DNA of 64,000 bases, taken from the NCBI RefSeq assembly GCF_014192575.1, contig NZ_JACHYC010000001.1:992001-1056000 (forward strand), in the 5' to 3' direction. The DNA is from Variovorax sp. Sphag1AA (GTDB lineage Bacteria; Pseudomonadota; Gammaproteobacteria; Burkholderiales; Burkholderiaceae_C). The notes under the pieces were generated by a model. It worked only from the letters and a program-made list of their open reading frames with translations, was not told where the DNA came from and searched no databases. Below are positions 10,273-17,576 of this stretch, piece after piece; position 1 is the first letter of the stretch, and the number at the start of each line of letters is the position of its first letter. A program made the position numbers and the translations under genes.

Positions 10273-11310
10273 TCAGGCTTTGAACCTGTCCTTCGCACGC
10301 CGCGCAAACTCGTTGGTATAGAGCTTCGACACATCGATCTTGTCGGCCTTGACCGTCGGATCGAAACTCGCAATGGCATTCAGTGCAGTCTTCGGCCCAT
10401 CGGCCGGGACGATTCCGTCGGTCGCAATGGCCTCGCGAACCTTGTCGAACGAAGCGAGATACAGCGCGCGGTCGCCGAGCAGATAGGTCTCCGGCACCGT
10501 CTTGATGATGTCGCCCGGCCCCGCCGTCTGCAGCCATTTGAGGCCATGCACGATTGCGTTGGCCAGTGCCTGGCAGGTGTTGGGATGCTTCTGCACGAAC
10601 TCCGAAGACGCATAGAGGCAAGCCGCCGGCATCAACCCGCCAAACACGTCCTGTGTGCCCTTGAGCGTGCGCGTGTCGCTGATGATCTTCACGTCGCCCT
10701 TCTGCTCGAGCATCGTCATCACCGGGTCCGTGTTGCTGATGGCATCGATCTGACCGGAGCGCAGTGCGGTCAGCGCACCGGCCGCGACCCCAACGCCGAT
10801 GTAGCTCACGTCGCTGGCCTTGAGCCCTCCGCGCGACAGAACAAGGTTGGCCACCATGTTGGTCGATGAGCCCGGCGCGGACACACCGATCTTCTTGCCC
10901 TTGAGATCGGCCACGCCGCCATACGACGGCATGTTCTTCGTCGACACGCCGATCGCGATCTGCGGTGCGCGCCCCTGGAGCACGAAGGACTGGAAGTACT
11001 GGTTCTTGGCCTGCAGGTTGATGGTGTGCTCGAAGGCGCCAGAGCACACGTCGGCGGAACCGCCCACCACCGCCTGCAATGCGCGTGATCCACCGGCGAA
11101 GTCGGAGATCTCGACATCGAGCCCTTCGGCCTGGAAGTAGCCGAGCTGCTCGGAGATGGTCAACGGCAAGTAGTAGAACGCGGCCTTGCCGCCAACAGCG
11201 ATCGAGATCTTGGACTTCTCGAGCTTCGGCTGTCCATGCACCAGGGGTGCACCGATGGCGGCGGCTCCCAGTGCCGCAGCGACAGTGAAGGTACGGCGAT
11301 TGAGCAGCAT
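10273..11310 (-). CDS. ABC transporter substrate-binding protein (NMT1/SsuA-like)
   Basis: 345 aa periplasmic receptor. The N-terminus MLLNRRTFTVAAALGAAAIGAPLVHG is an export signal with an RR-TF pair, so possibly Tat. The mature part has the NMT1/THI5-like fold: YYLPLTISEQLGYFQAEGL, an SRALQAVVGGSADV substrate loop, and later APGSSTNMVANLVLSRGG. Candidate ligands in the family are aliphatic sulfonates, nitrate, taurine or pyrimidine precursors; the sequence alone does not decide. It is first in the operon with the ATPase and permease, and an internal terminator follows it, as is common where the receptor must be in excess. Confidence 0.92.
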   Translation of the reverse strand: MLLNRRTFTVAAALGAAAIGAPLVHGQPKLEKSKISIAVGGKAAFYYLPLTISEQLGYFQAEGLDVEISDFAGGSRALQAVVGGSADVCSGAFEHTINLQAKNQYFQSFVLQGRAPQIAIGVSTKNMPSYGGVADLKGKKIGVSAPGSSTNMVANLVLSRGGLKASDVSYIGVGVAAGALTALRSGQIDAISNTDPVMTMLEQKGDVKIISDTRTLKGTQDVFGGLMPAACLYASSEFVQKHPNTCQALANAIVHGLKWLQTAGPGDIIKTVPETYLLGDRALYLASFDKVREAIATDGIVPADGPKTALNAIASFDPTVKADKIDVSKLYTNEFARRAKDRFKA

Positions 11311-11422
11311 GAATGACGACGCCTGAGGCCCTGTTTTCGTGGTTCGAAATGAGCTTAGGGGCGCGATTCAGCGCCTGCATCGGGAACATCCCGTGCGGGT
11401 TTTTACGTAAACATGAAGACCT

Positions 11423-11815
11423 CTATCGGCCCGCGAAGAGGATGGCGATATTCACCAGAAAGCCCAGCGTCCACACTGCGCTGCGCAGGGCACCGATGCC
11501 CCAGATATACACGCCAACGTAGACAACACGCAGCACGACATACGCCAAAGCGAGCATGTCGAGCGTTGCCTGCGCCGCGCCCAGTTGATGCGCAATGATC
11601 ACCGCACCGATGAAGAGCGGCAGCCCTTCGAAGCCATTGGCCTGCGAGCTATTCGCTCTCGCACGCCAGCCGGCCTGCCGCGAGCCCCATTCACGCGGCG
11701 CCTTGTTGTCCTTGAGATCGAATGCGCCGGCCTTCGCGATGTAGGCCGAGATGTACGGCAACAAGGCGGCGACCAGCACGCACCAGTAGGCCAGGGTCAG
11801 ATGGGGGAGGCTCAT
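11423..11815 (-). CDS. MAPEG family membrane protein
   Basis: 130 aa with four hydrophobic segments (about residues 5-25, 62-80, 82-104 and 110-128), the topology of membrane-associated eicosanoid/glutathione-metabolism proteins. The motif ARANSSQANGFEGLPLF matches the bacterial MAPEG consensus RANNAHQN-E-P, with Ser replacing one Asn. The bacterial function is unclear; some members show glutathione transferase or peroxidase activity. It lies 27 bases after the recR stop on the same strand. The gap to the ABC receptor gene (11311-11422) holds no feature I can defend. Confidence 0.85.
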   Translation of the reverse strand: MSLPHLTLAYWCVLVAALLPYISAYIAKAGAFDLKDNKAPREWGSRQAGWRARANSSQANGFEGLPLFIGAVIIAHQLGAAQATLDMLALAYVVLRVVYVGVYIWGIGALRSAVWTLGFLVNIAILFAGR

Positions 11816-11842
11816 GTGCGTGTCTCCTCGCGATGACGATGT

Positions 11843-12433
11843 TCAGCGACGATCGACCAGCGCGTGCGCAATGGTGCCCAGGTCGACGTATTCAAGCTCG
11901 CTGCCGGCCGGCACGCCGCGCGCAAGGCGCGTGACCGTAAGCCCGCGCTGCTTGAGTGCCTCGCCGATGACATGCGCGGTGGCTTCGCCTTCGGCTGTGA
12001 AGTTGGTCGCAAGGATCACTTCGGCCACCGTGCCGTCGAGCGCACGATCGAACAGCTTGGCAAGCCCGATGTCCTTGGGCCCGATGCCATCGAGCGGACT
12101 GAGTTTGCCCATCAATACGAAGTAGTACCCCTTGAACGCACCGGTGCGCTCAAGGGCCGCCTGATCGGCGGGCGTCTCGATCACGCAGAGCTTGGACGCG
12201 TCGCGCCGAGGGTCGCTGCACACATTGCAGATCGATCCCTCGGTGAACGTGTTGCAGCGCTCGCAGTGCCGCACGTTGCTCGCTGCCTGCTGCAAGGCGC
12301 GCGAGAGCATCTGCGCGCCCTCGCGGTCATGCTGCAGCAAATGAAAGGCCATGCGCGAGGCCGACTTCGCACCGACGCCGGGCAACCGGCGCAGCGCATC
12401 GACCAGCGCATCGAGCGAGCTGGAATCGGCCAT
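11843..12433 (-). CDS. recR: Recombination protein RecR
   Basis: Recombination mediator that helps load RecA at gaps with RecF/RecO. The 196-aa protein has the N-terminal helix-hairpin-helix ([20 protein letters not shown]), the zinc finger C57-C60-C69-C72 (CERC...CNVC), a TOPRIM domain ([17 protein letters not shown]) and a C-terminal Walker-B-like tail. Starts with ATG at 12433. It ends the dnaX-ybaB-recR operon, a conserved bacterial arrangement. Confidence 0.97.
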   Translation of the reverse strand: MADSSSLDALVDALRRLPGVGAKSASRMAFHLLQHDREGAQMLSRALQQAASNVRHCERCNTFTEGSICNVCSDPRRDASKLCVIETPADQAALERTGAFKGYYFVLMGKLSPLDGIGPKDIGLAKLFDRALDGTVAEVILATNFTAEGEATAHVIGEALKQRGLTVTRLARGVPAGSELEYVDLGTIAHALVDRR

Positions 12434-12445
12434 CTAGGCGTGCGC

Positions 12446-12778
12446 TCAGAACGGAAGCTTCATGCCGGGCGGCAGGCCGGGCATGCCGGCGGTGAGCTTG
12501 CCCATCTTCTGCTCGCTGGTTTCCTCGGCCTTGCGCACCGCCGCATTGAAGGCAGCCGCCACGAGGTCTTCGAGCATGTCCTTGTCATCGGTCAGCAGGC
12601 TCGGGTCGATCGTGATGCGCTTGACATCGTGCTTGCACGTCATCACGACCTTCACGAGGCCGGCACCCGATTCGCCTTCGACCTCGATCGTGGCGAGCTC
12701 TTCCTGAGCCTTCTTGAGGTTGTCCTGCATCGCCTGCGCCTGCTTCATGAGGCCGGCCAGTTGTCCTTTGTTGAACAT
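12446..12778 (-). CDS. YbaB/EbfC family nucleoid-associated protein
   Basis: 110 aa. It has the N-terminal coiled-coil helix ([20 protein letters not shown]), a central beta region ([20 protein letters not shown]) and a C-terminal helix ending in the Gly/Pro/Met-rich tail [16 protein letters not shown]. Family members are dimers that bind DNA with little sequence preference. It lies between dnaX (37-base gap) and recR (12-base gap), as in many bacteria. Confidence 0.95.
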   Translation of the reverse strand: MFNKGQLAGLMKQAQAMQDNLKKAQEELATIEVEGESGAGLVKVVMTCKHDVKRITIDPSLLTDDKDMLEDLVAAAFNAAVRKAEETSEQKMGKLTAGMPGLPPGMKLPF

Positions 12779-12815
12779 CGTTGGTCCTGTCGATCGTTGA
12801 AAGAAATTGAAAACA

Positions 12816-14657
12816 CTAGGCGGGCCGGAGCGTGCCCGGGACGATCCTCGCGTCCCAGTCGCGCATCATCGACTGCACCTCCGGATCATTGCGAATCGCC
12901 TCCTCGGCGACACGCTGGCGCTCTTCAGCAGCCTGCTTGTTGCGGCGGGCCGGGCTGTCGACGACGCTGCCGATCTCGATCGCGATTTTCACGTCGTGAC
13001 CGAGTGCTGCAAGCGCCGCCTGGACCTTGTCGCGGCTTCCGGACTGGTTGAGCGATTCTCGCTCGACACGCAGCAGCCACTGGTCGACGTCGCGCGCGAC
13101 CAGTTGCGATTGCAACGCAAGCTCCCGCGCCAGCGCCGTGATGGACTCGGCCGCCACCATCTGCGTGACTGTGGCGTACCAGAAATCCCCCTCCTCGCTG
13201 GGCGGGATCGGATGCGATGCAGCCGACGCCGTCGATTCGCCCTCGCGCGCACCAGCGGGCGGCTGCACGCGCACCGGCACCGCCATGACCTTGGTTGGGG
13301 CTGGGTCGGGCTCATCGGTGGCCATCGGCCTCGGGGATGCAGTGTCCTTCAGTGCCGGTGCATCGACGACCGGCACGCGATGGCCGGGCCGCGTGGCAGA
13401 ACTAGCAGGCACGGCAGGCGCAGGCGCTACTGGCTCCGCTCGCGGAGGCGCCGCGACGGGCGGCGCGGCGTCCACAGGCGCGACGCGTGCCACGGGCACC
13501 TCGCGCCGGGGCGCTTCATTCAGAGTTTTTTTTTCCTCGGCGGACGCGCCGCTTGGCTTGAATGCCAGAAGCCGCAGCAGCACCATCGTGAGCGCGGCGT
13601 ATTCGTCCGGCGCAAGTCCCAGTTCCGTGCGGCCGTGCAGGCAGAGACTGTAGAGAAGCTGCGTCTCATCGGCAGGCATCAGCGCGGCGAGTCGGGCTGT
13701 TTCAGCCGCGTCGGGGTCACCACCGGTGTCCGCGCCCGCGCGCGAAGGCACGGCCTGCAGCACAGCCATGCCCTGAAGCACGGCGGTCATTTCCTCGAGC
13801 GTCGATGCAGCCGACAAACCGTCGCGCCGCAATCCCTCAGCGGTTTCGACGACCGTCTTGCCGTCGCCCTGCGACAGCGCCTCGATCAGCCGGAACACAT
13901 GGCCACGGTCCACGCTGCCCAGCATGTGGCGCACGCCGCTTTCCTGAAGCTCGCCGTTGCCGAACGCAATCGCCTGGTCGGTAAGCGACAGCGCATCGCG
14001 CATCGACCCGCGCGCAGCACGCGCGATGAGGCGCAGCGCCTGCGGCTCGGCCGGCACCGTCTCGGTTTCCAGCACGCGCGTGAGATGTTCGAGCACGGTC
14101 TCCGGCGCCATGGGCCGCAGGTTGAACTGCAGGCAGCGCGACAGCACGGTGACCGGCACTTTCTGCGGATCGGTGGTCGCCAGCACGAACTTGAGGTACT
14201 CCGGCGGCTCCTCCAGCGTCTTGAGCATCGCGTTGAAGGCATGGCCGGTGAGCATGTGCACTTCGTCGATCATGAAGACCTTGAATCGGCCCTGCACCGG
14301 CTTGTAGACGGCCTGCTCGAGGAGTGCCTGGACTTCGTCCACGCCGCGATTGGAAGCCGCGTCGAGCTCGGTGTAGTCGACGAATCGGCCCGCATCGATG
14401 TCCCTGCACGCCTGACATATGCCGCACGGCGTGGCCGTGATCCCGCCCTGCCCGTCCGGACCCTGGCAGTTGAGCGACTTGGCCAGGATGCGCGAGACCG
14501 TCGTCTTGCCGACGCCGCGCGTACCGGTGAAGAGATAGGCGTGATGCAGGCGCTGAGAGGTGAGCGCGTTTTCAAGCGCCTGCACCACGTGCTCCTGCCC
14601 CACCATCTCGCTGAAGGTTTTTGGACGGTGTTTGCGAGCGAGCACGAGATAGGCCAT
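12816..14657 (-). CDS. dnaX: DNA polymerase III subunits tau/gamma
   Basis: Clamp-loader ATPase. Of 613 aa, domains I-III cover residues 1 to about 370: Walker A GTRGVGKT (45-52), zinc-binding C64, C78, C81 and C84, a Walker-B-like MIDEVHML, and the SRC sensor region ([11 protein letters not shown]). Residues about 380-500 are a Pro/Ala-rich linker and the end is the tau-specific alpha-binding region ([10 protein letters not shown] onwards). An A9 run encoding EEKKT sits exactly at the domain III/linker border (residues 374-378), and both shifted frames hit a stop within three codons. A gamma-like product of about 380 aa is therefore plausible. First gene of the dnaX-ybaB-recR operon. Confidence 0.96.
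   Translation of the reverse strand: MAYLVLARKHRPKTFSEMVGQEHVVQALENALTSQRLHHAYLFTGTRGVGKTTVSRILAKSLNCQGPDGQGGITATPCGICQACRDIDAGRFVDYTELDAASNRGVDEVQALLEQAVYKPVQGRFKVFMIDEVHMLTGHAFNAMLKTLEEPPEYLKFVLATTDPQKVPVTVLSRCLQFNLRPMAPETVLEHLTRVLETETVPAEPQALRLIARAARGSMRDALSLTDQAIAFGNGELQESGVRHMLGSVDRGHVFRLIEALSQGDGKTVVETAEGLRRDGLSAASTLEEMTAVLQGMAVLQAVPSRAGADTGGDPDAAETARLAALMPADETQLLYSLCLHGRTELGLAPDEYAALTMVLLRLLAFKPSGASAEEKKTLNEAPRREVPVARVAPVDAAPPVAAPPRAEPVAPAPAVPASSATRPGHRVPVVDAPALKDTASPRPMATDEPDPAPTKVMAVPVRVQPPAGAREGESTASAASHPIPPSEEGDFWYATVTQMVAAESITALARELALQSQLVARDVDQWLLRVERESLNQSGSRDKVQAALAALGHDVKIAIEIGSVVDSPARRNKQAAEERQRVAEEAIRNDPEVQSMMRDWDARIVPGTLRPA
13526..13534 (-). other. A9 slippery run in dnaX (candidate frameshift/slippage site)
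   Basis: Nine consecutive A on the coding strand, read GAG GAA AAA AAA ACT. After a -1 shift the next codons are AAC TCT GAA TGA; after a +1 shift they are CTC TGA. A short GC hairpin (GCGC, loop CCCG, GCGC) begins about 10 bases downstream. Position and outcome parallel E. coli (ribosomal -1 shift) and Thermus (transcriptional slippage) dnaX. Confidence 0.65.
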
Positions 14658-14766
14658 CGGCGCATTTTAGGTCGCCCGCCGGGCCCTCCCGGGCTCGGGC
14701 TAGGCCATCTTTCAGATGGAATTCCCGACCCCGCGTCCTAGCATGAAAACGTTGGAGGAGACCGCC

Positions 14767-15888
14767 ATGGCCACTGCATCGCGCAAATCCGCAAGCCCCG
14801 CCGCAGCCCGGAAATCCAGCCCGGTCGAGGAGACCGGCCCGCTCCGCTACTGCTCCCAACCCATCCAGCCATTGCGCCAGTTCGCCATCGGCATCCCTGC
14901 CGGCCGGACCCGTGCCATATTGGCCGCGAGCAAAAAGTGGGTGAGCGGCACGCAAATCACCTACTACTGCTTCAAGCGGGGCGATTCGGTGCCCGCGGCC
15001 TGGCTCGGCGGCGATGCGGACATAGGCGTCGTCGACCAGGCCTTCGACACCTGGGCGAAGCTGGGCATCGGCATCAGCTTCCGTCGCGTCAACGCGCCGG
15101 CGGATGCAATGGTGCGCATCGGATTCAACCCGTCCGACGGCTCGTGGTCGTATGTCGGCCGCGACGTACTCAACATCAAGTCGCTGCAGGAACGCACCAT
15201 GAATTTCGGCTGGCCGCTCACGACCGTATACGGCCGTGACACCGCGCTGCACGAGATCGGCCACACGATCGGCCTCGAACACGAGCACCAGAACCCCAAC
15301 GCCGGCATCACCTGGAACCGGCAGGCGGTGCTCGACTACTTCAAGGGGCCGCCGAACAGCTGGGACGATGCGCAGATCGAATGGAACATCCTGCGCAAGA
15401 TCCCGGTGTCGGAGATCAAGGGCACAACGTGGGATCCTGATTCGGTCATGGAATACCAGTTCGGTGCGGGACTGATCGATGCGCCTGCCGCCTACAAGGC
15501 CGGCATCAAGCCGAAGGGCGGGCTCTCACCCGCGGACAAGTCCTGGGTGCTGGAGTCCTACCCGGGTGTGAAGGCGCCCAACGTGTCGGCGCTGACGGTC
15601 GGACTGTCGCAACTGCTCAAGCTCAATGCTGGCGAGACCCGCATCTTCGACTTTTCGCCACCCCGCACCCGGACCTACAACATCGGGACCTTTGGCACTT
15701 CGGACACAGTCCTCGTGCTCTTCGAGGTCACGCCTGCAGGCAACGTCCAGATCGCCGGGGCCGACGACAGCGGCACCGATCTCAACGCCAAGGTCAGCAT
15801 GCGCCTGCAGAAGGACCGCCGCTATCAGATCGGCGTCCGTCTGTACTACGCCGACGCAGCGCTCGAGACCTCCCTGATGGTCTGGTGA
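14767..15888 (+). CDS. Astacin-like (M12-type) zinc metallopeptidase, no signal peptide
   Basis: 373 aa. The zinc site is HEIGHTIGLEH (H162, E163, H166, H172), followed by EHQNP as in astacin-type HExxHxxGxxHE proteins. The Met-turn is SVMEY (M228, Tyr230). The C-terminal third (from about residue 275) looks like a beta-sandwich of the pre-peptidase C-terminal type (LKLNAGETRIFDFSPPRT). I see no N-terminal export signal; the first 30 residues are Ala/Ser/Lys-rich and probably disordered. GGAGGAG at 14754-14760, six bases before ATG 14767, decides the start over the ATG at 14743. It is divergent from dnaX. The 3' end carries the ffs promoter. Confidence 0.85.
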   Translation: MATASRKSASPAAARKSSPVEETGPLRYCSQPIQPLRQFAIGIPAGRTRAILAASKKWVSGTQITYYCFKRGDSVPAAWLGGDADIGVVDQAFDTWAKLGIGISFRRVNAPADAMVRIGFNPSDGSWSYVGRDVLNIKSLQERTMNFGWPLTTVYGRDTALHEIGHTIGLEHEHQNPNAGITWNRQAVLDYFKGPPNSWDDAQIEWNILRKIPVSEIKGTTWDPDSVMEYQFGAGLIDAPAAYKAGIKPKGGLSPADKSWVLESYPGVKAPNVSALTVGLSQLLKLNAGETRIFDFSPPRTRTYNIGTFGTSDTVLVLFEVTPAGNVQIAGADDSGTDLNAKVSMRLQKDRRYQIGVRLYYADAALETSLMVW

Positions 15889-15897
15889 ATCGTCGCC

Positions 15898-15903
15898 TAC
15901 AAT
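15898..15903 (+). promoter_or_regulatory. -10 element of the SRP RNA gene
   Basis: TACAAT lies six bases before the predicted 5' end of the 4.5S RNA at 15909. A weak -35 (CTGATG) sits about 18 bases upstream, inside the last codons of the metallopeptidase gene. Confidence 0.55.
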
Positions 15904-15908
15904 CGTCG

Positions 15909-16008
15909 GTTGACGGGCCTCCCCGCATGGTGAAGTGGCCAACCGGGTCAGGTGGGGAACCAAGCAGCCCTAACTGCGTAGCCAGTGCCGGGGGTAAGGC
16001 TCGTCAAC
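15909..16008 (+). ncRNA. ffs: 4.5S signal recognition particle RNA
   Basis: About 100 nt that fold into one long hairpin. The first 12 bases (GTTGACGGGCCT) pair with the last 12 (AGGCTCGTCAAC) with a single G-U. The apical part has the SRP domain IV signature: GGTCAGG on the 5' side and the symmetric-loop strand AGCAGCC on the 3' side, around a GGGGAACC loop region. The RNA binds Ffh for co-translational membrane targeting. Location beside dnaX-ybaB-recR is common in proteobacteria. The ends are taken from the pairing, so each may be off by a few bases. Confidence 0.92.
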
Positions 16009-16061
16009 CTCATTCAAGAAACTCGTCCAGGGGCCCACGCCCCGGCCCTTTCGGCCAAAAG

Positions 16062-16081
16062 TACTGTATGCAGATACAGTA
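16062..16081. promoter_or_regulatory. LexA (SOS) box
   Basis: TACTGTATGCAGATACAGTA matches the proteobacterial LexA consensus CTGT-N8-ACAG and is an almost perfect palindrome (only the central bases break it). A -10-like TAGAAT follows at 16089-16094, so LexA bound here would cover the -35/spacer region. The only downstream gene on the + strand is the small gene at 16128. Confidence 0.9.
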
Positions 16082-16127
16082 AAACGAGTAGAATTCGTCG
16101 TCTCCAAGAACAACTCGAGGCGACGAC

Positions 16128-16334
16128 ATGACCACCCATCCTTCCCCCCAAGCCGCGGCGCGAGTGCTTCCATTTGCACCTCGGCCTAGGGTCGGCCGGT
16201 CTTCGTGGCCCTTCTCCATCGAGTCCATTGCGTCCAACGCGCCCACTGCTCGGCCGGTCAACCTCCAGACCCATGCGGCCCGGGTCATTGCAACCACCGT
16301 GAAACACTGGCAGCTTCGTCCCGAAGCGGTGTAG
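16128..16334 (+). CDS. Putative SOS-induced small protein of unknown function
   Basis: 68 aa, not recognised. It starts with ATG at 16128 preceded by GAGG (16117-16120) at seven bases. The product is basic (Arg-rich, few acidic residues), Pro/Ala-rich in the first half (MTTHPSPQAAARVLPFAPRP), and may form a helix in the second half (LQTHAARVIATTVKHW). No signal peptide, membrane segment or known motif. It is the only gene placed to be driven by the LexA box at 16062-16081, with a TAGAAT -10 between them. It ends three bases before the convergent flavoprotein gene. SulA-like size and regulation are suggestive, but there is no visible sequence likeness, so a cell-division role is only a guess. 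Confidence 0.65.
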   Translation: MTTHPSPQAAARVLPFAPRPRVGRSSWPFSIESIASNAPTARPVNLQTHAARVIATTVKHWQLRPEAV

Positions 16335-16337
16335 GCG

Positions 16338-17576
16338 TCAGACTAAGGTGCGAAGCACGCCCTCGGCCGCAACAACGCCGCTGGCCATGCAGGCCGTCAG
16401 CAGATAGCCGCCGGTAGGCGCTTCCCAATCGAGCATCTCGCCGGCAGCAAACACGCCCGGCTCCGCGAGACACATCAGCTTGTCGTCGAGTGCGTCGAAG
16501 CGCACCCCGCCCGCCGTGCTGATGGCTTCGTCGATCGGCCTCGGCGCGATAAGACGAAGCGGGACCGCCTTGATGGTTTCAGCCAACCTTTCCGGCGAAT
16601 GCATCTCGTCTTTCGTGAGCACCTCGTGCAGCACGGCCGTCTTGATGCCGTCCAGATTCAAGCGGCTCTTCAGATGGCTCGCGACCGATCGCGAACCGCG
16701 CGGATGCAGCACCGCCGCGCGGACCTGCTCCGGCGTTCGGTCAGGCAACAGGTCAAGGGTCAGGGTGGCACTGCCCTGCTCCGCAATCTCGTCGCGCAGC
16801 AAGGCGGATGCGGCATAGATCAGGCTTCCCTCGATACCCGTCGTGGTCGCGACGAACTCTCCCTTCCGGGCAAACTTGCGCCCCTTCGTGTCGGTGAAAG
16901 CAATGGCGACCGACTTGAACGGCATGCCGGCAAAGCGCTCAGCGAAGTACGGCGTCCAGGTCAGATCGAACCCACAGTTCGATGGAACCAGCGGCGCCAC
17001 GTCGATGCCGCGCGACGACAGCCACGGTGCCCACGCGCCATCGGACCCGAGCCGCGCCCAGCTTGCACCGCCGAGCGCAAGCACGACCGCATCGTGCGAC
17101 GCAGCGACATCGCCACTCGGTGTGCTGAAGCGCAAGGTGGACGCCGGCGTCGAAGCGTCCTCCCACCCGAGCCATCGATGGCGCATGTGGAACTGCACGC
17201 CGGCCTCGCGCAGCCGGTGCAGCCAGGCACGCAGAAGCGGCGCGGCTTTCATGTCCTTGGGAAAGACTCGCCCCGAGGTACCCACGAAGGTTTCGATCCC
17301 GAGACCATGCGCCCATTCGCGCAGCGCTTCGGGGCCGAACCGCCGCAGCAACGGCTCGATCTCTGCGCGCCGCTCGCCGAATCGTTCGACGAATCGATCG
17401 AAAGGTTCGGAATGCGTGAGGTTGAGCCCGCCGCGTCCCGCGAGCAGGAACTTGCGCCCCACCGATGGCATGGCGTCATACAGATGGACCTGTGCACCTT
17501 GCCGGCTCAGGACCTCGGCTGTCATCAACCCGGCGGGACCGCCGCCGACGATTGCTACTGACTTGTCTTTGTTCAT
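16338..17576 (-). CDS. NAD(P)/FAD-dependent oxidoreductase (HI0933/BaiN-like flavoprotein)
   Basis: 412 aa. The N-terminal FAD dinucleotide-binding motif is VAIVGGGPAGLMTAEVLSRQG, followed by GRKFLLAGRGGLNLTHSE, the hallmark of the HI0933/YhiN-type family. The C-terminal FAD contact is GVFAAGEMLDWEAPTGGYLL. The reaction in this branch is unknown. The ATG at 17576 overlaps the addA stop (ATGA), making it the third gene of an addB-addA-flavoprotein operon. A longer reading from 17735 would lie wholly inside addA and is not needed. Confidence 0.9.
   Translation of the reverse strand: MNKDKSVAIVGGGPAGLMTAEVLSRQGAQVHLYDAMPSVGRKFLLAGRGGLNLTHSEPFDRFVERFGERRAEIEPLLRRFGPEALREWAHGLGIETFVGTSGRVFPKDMKAAPLLRAWLHRLREAGVQFHMRHRWLGWEDASTPASTLRFSTPSGDVAASHDAVVLALGGASWARLGSDGAWAPWLSSRGIDVAPLVPSNCGFDLTWTPYFAERFAGMPFKSVAIAFTDTKGRKFARKGEFVATTTGIEGSLIYAASALLRDEIAEQGSATLTLDLLPDRTPEQVRAAVLHPRGSRSVASHLKSRLNLDGIKTAVLHEVLTKDEMHSPERLAETIKAVPLRLIAPRPIDEAISTAGGVRFDALDDKLMCLAEPGVFAAGEMLDWEAPTGGYLLTACMASGVVAAEGVLRTLV

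Noticed and set aside
11311..11422. Hairpins near CCCGTGCGGG-TTTTT between the MAPEG and receptor genes
   Set aside because: The T run is on the + strand, where no gene ends here; both neighbouring genes are on the minus strand, so it is not their terminator.
16009..16061. GGCCC/GGGCC-type repeats just after the SRP RNA as its terminator
   Set aside because: GGCCC-TTTC-GGCC pairs only weakly and is followed by AAAA rather than T, so I did not call a terminator.
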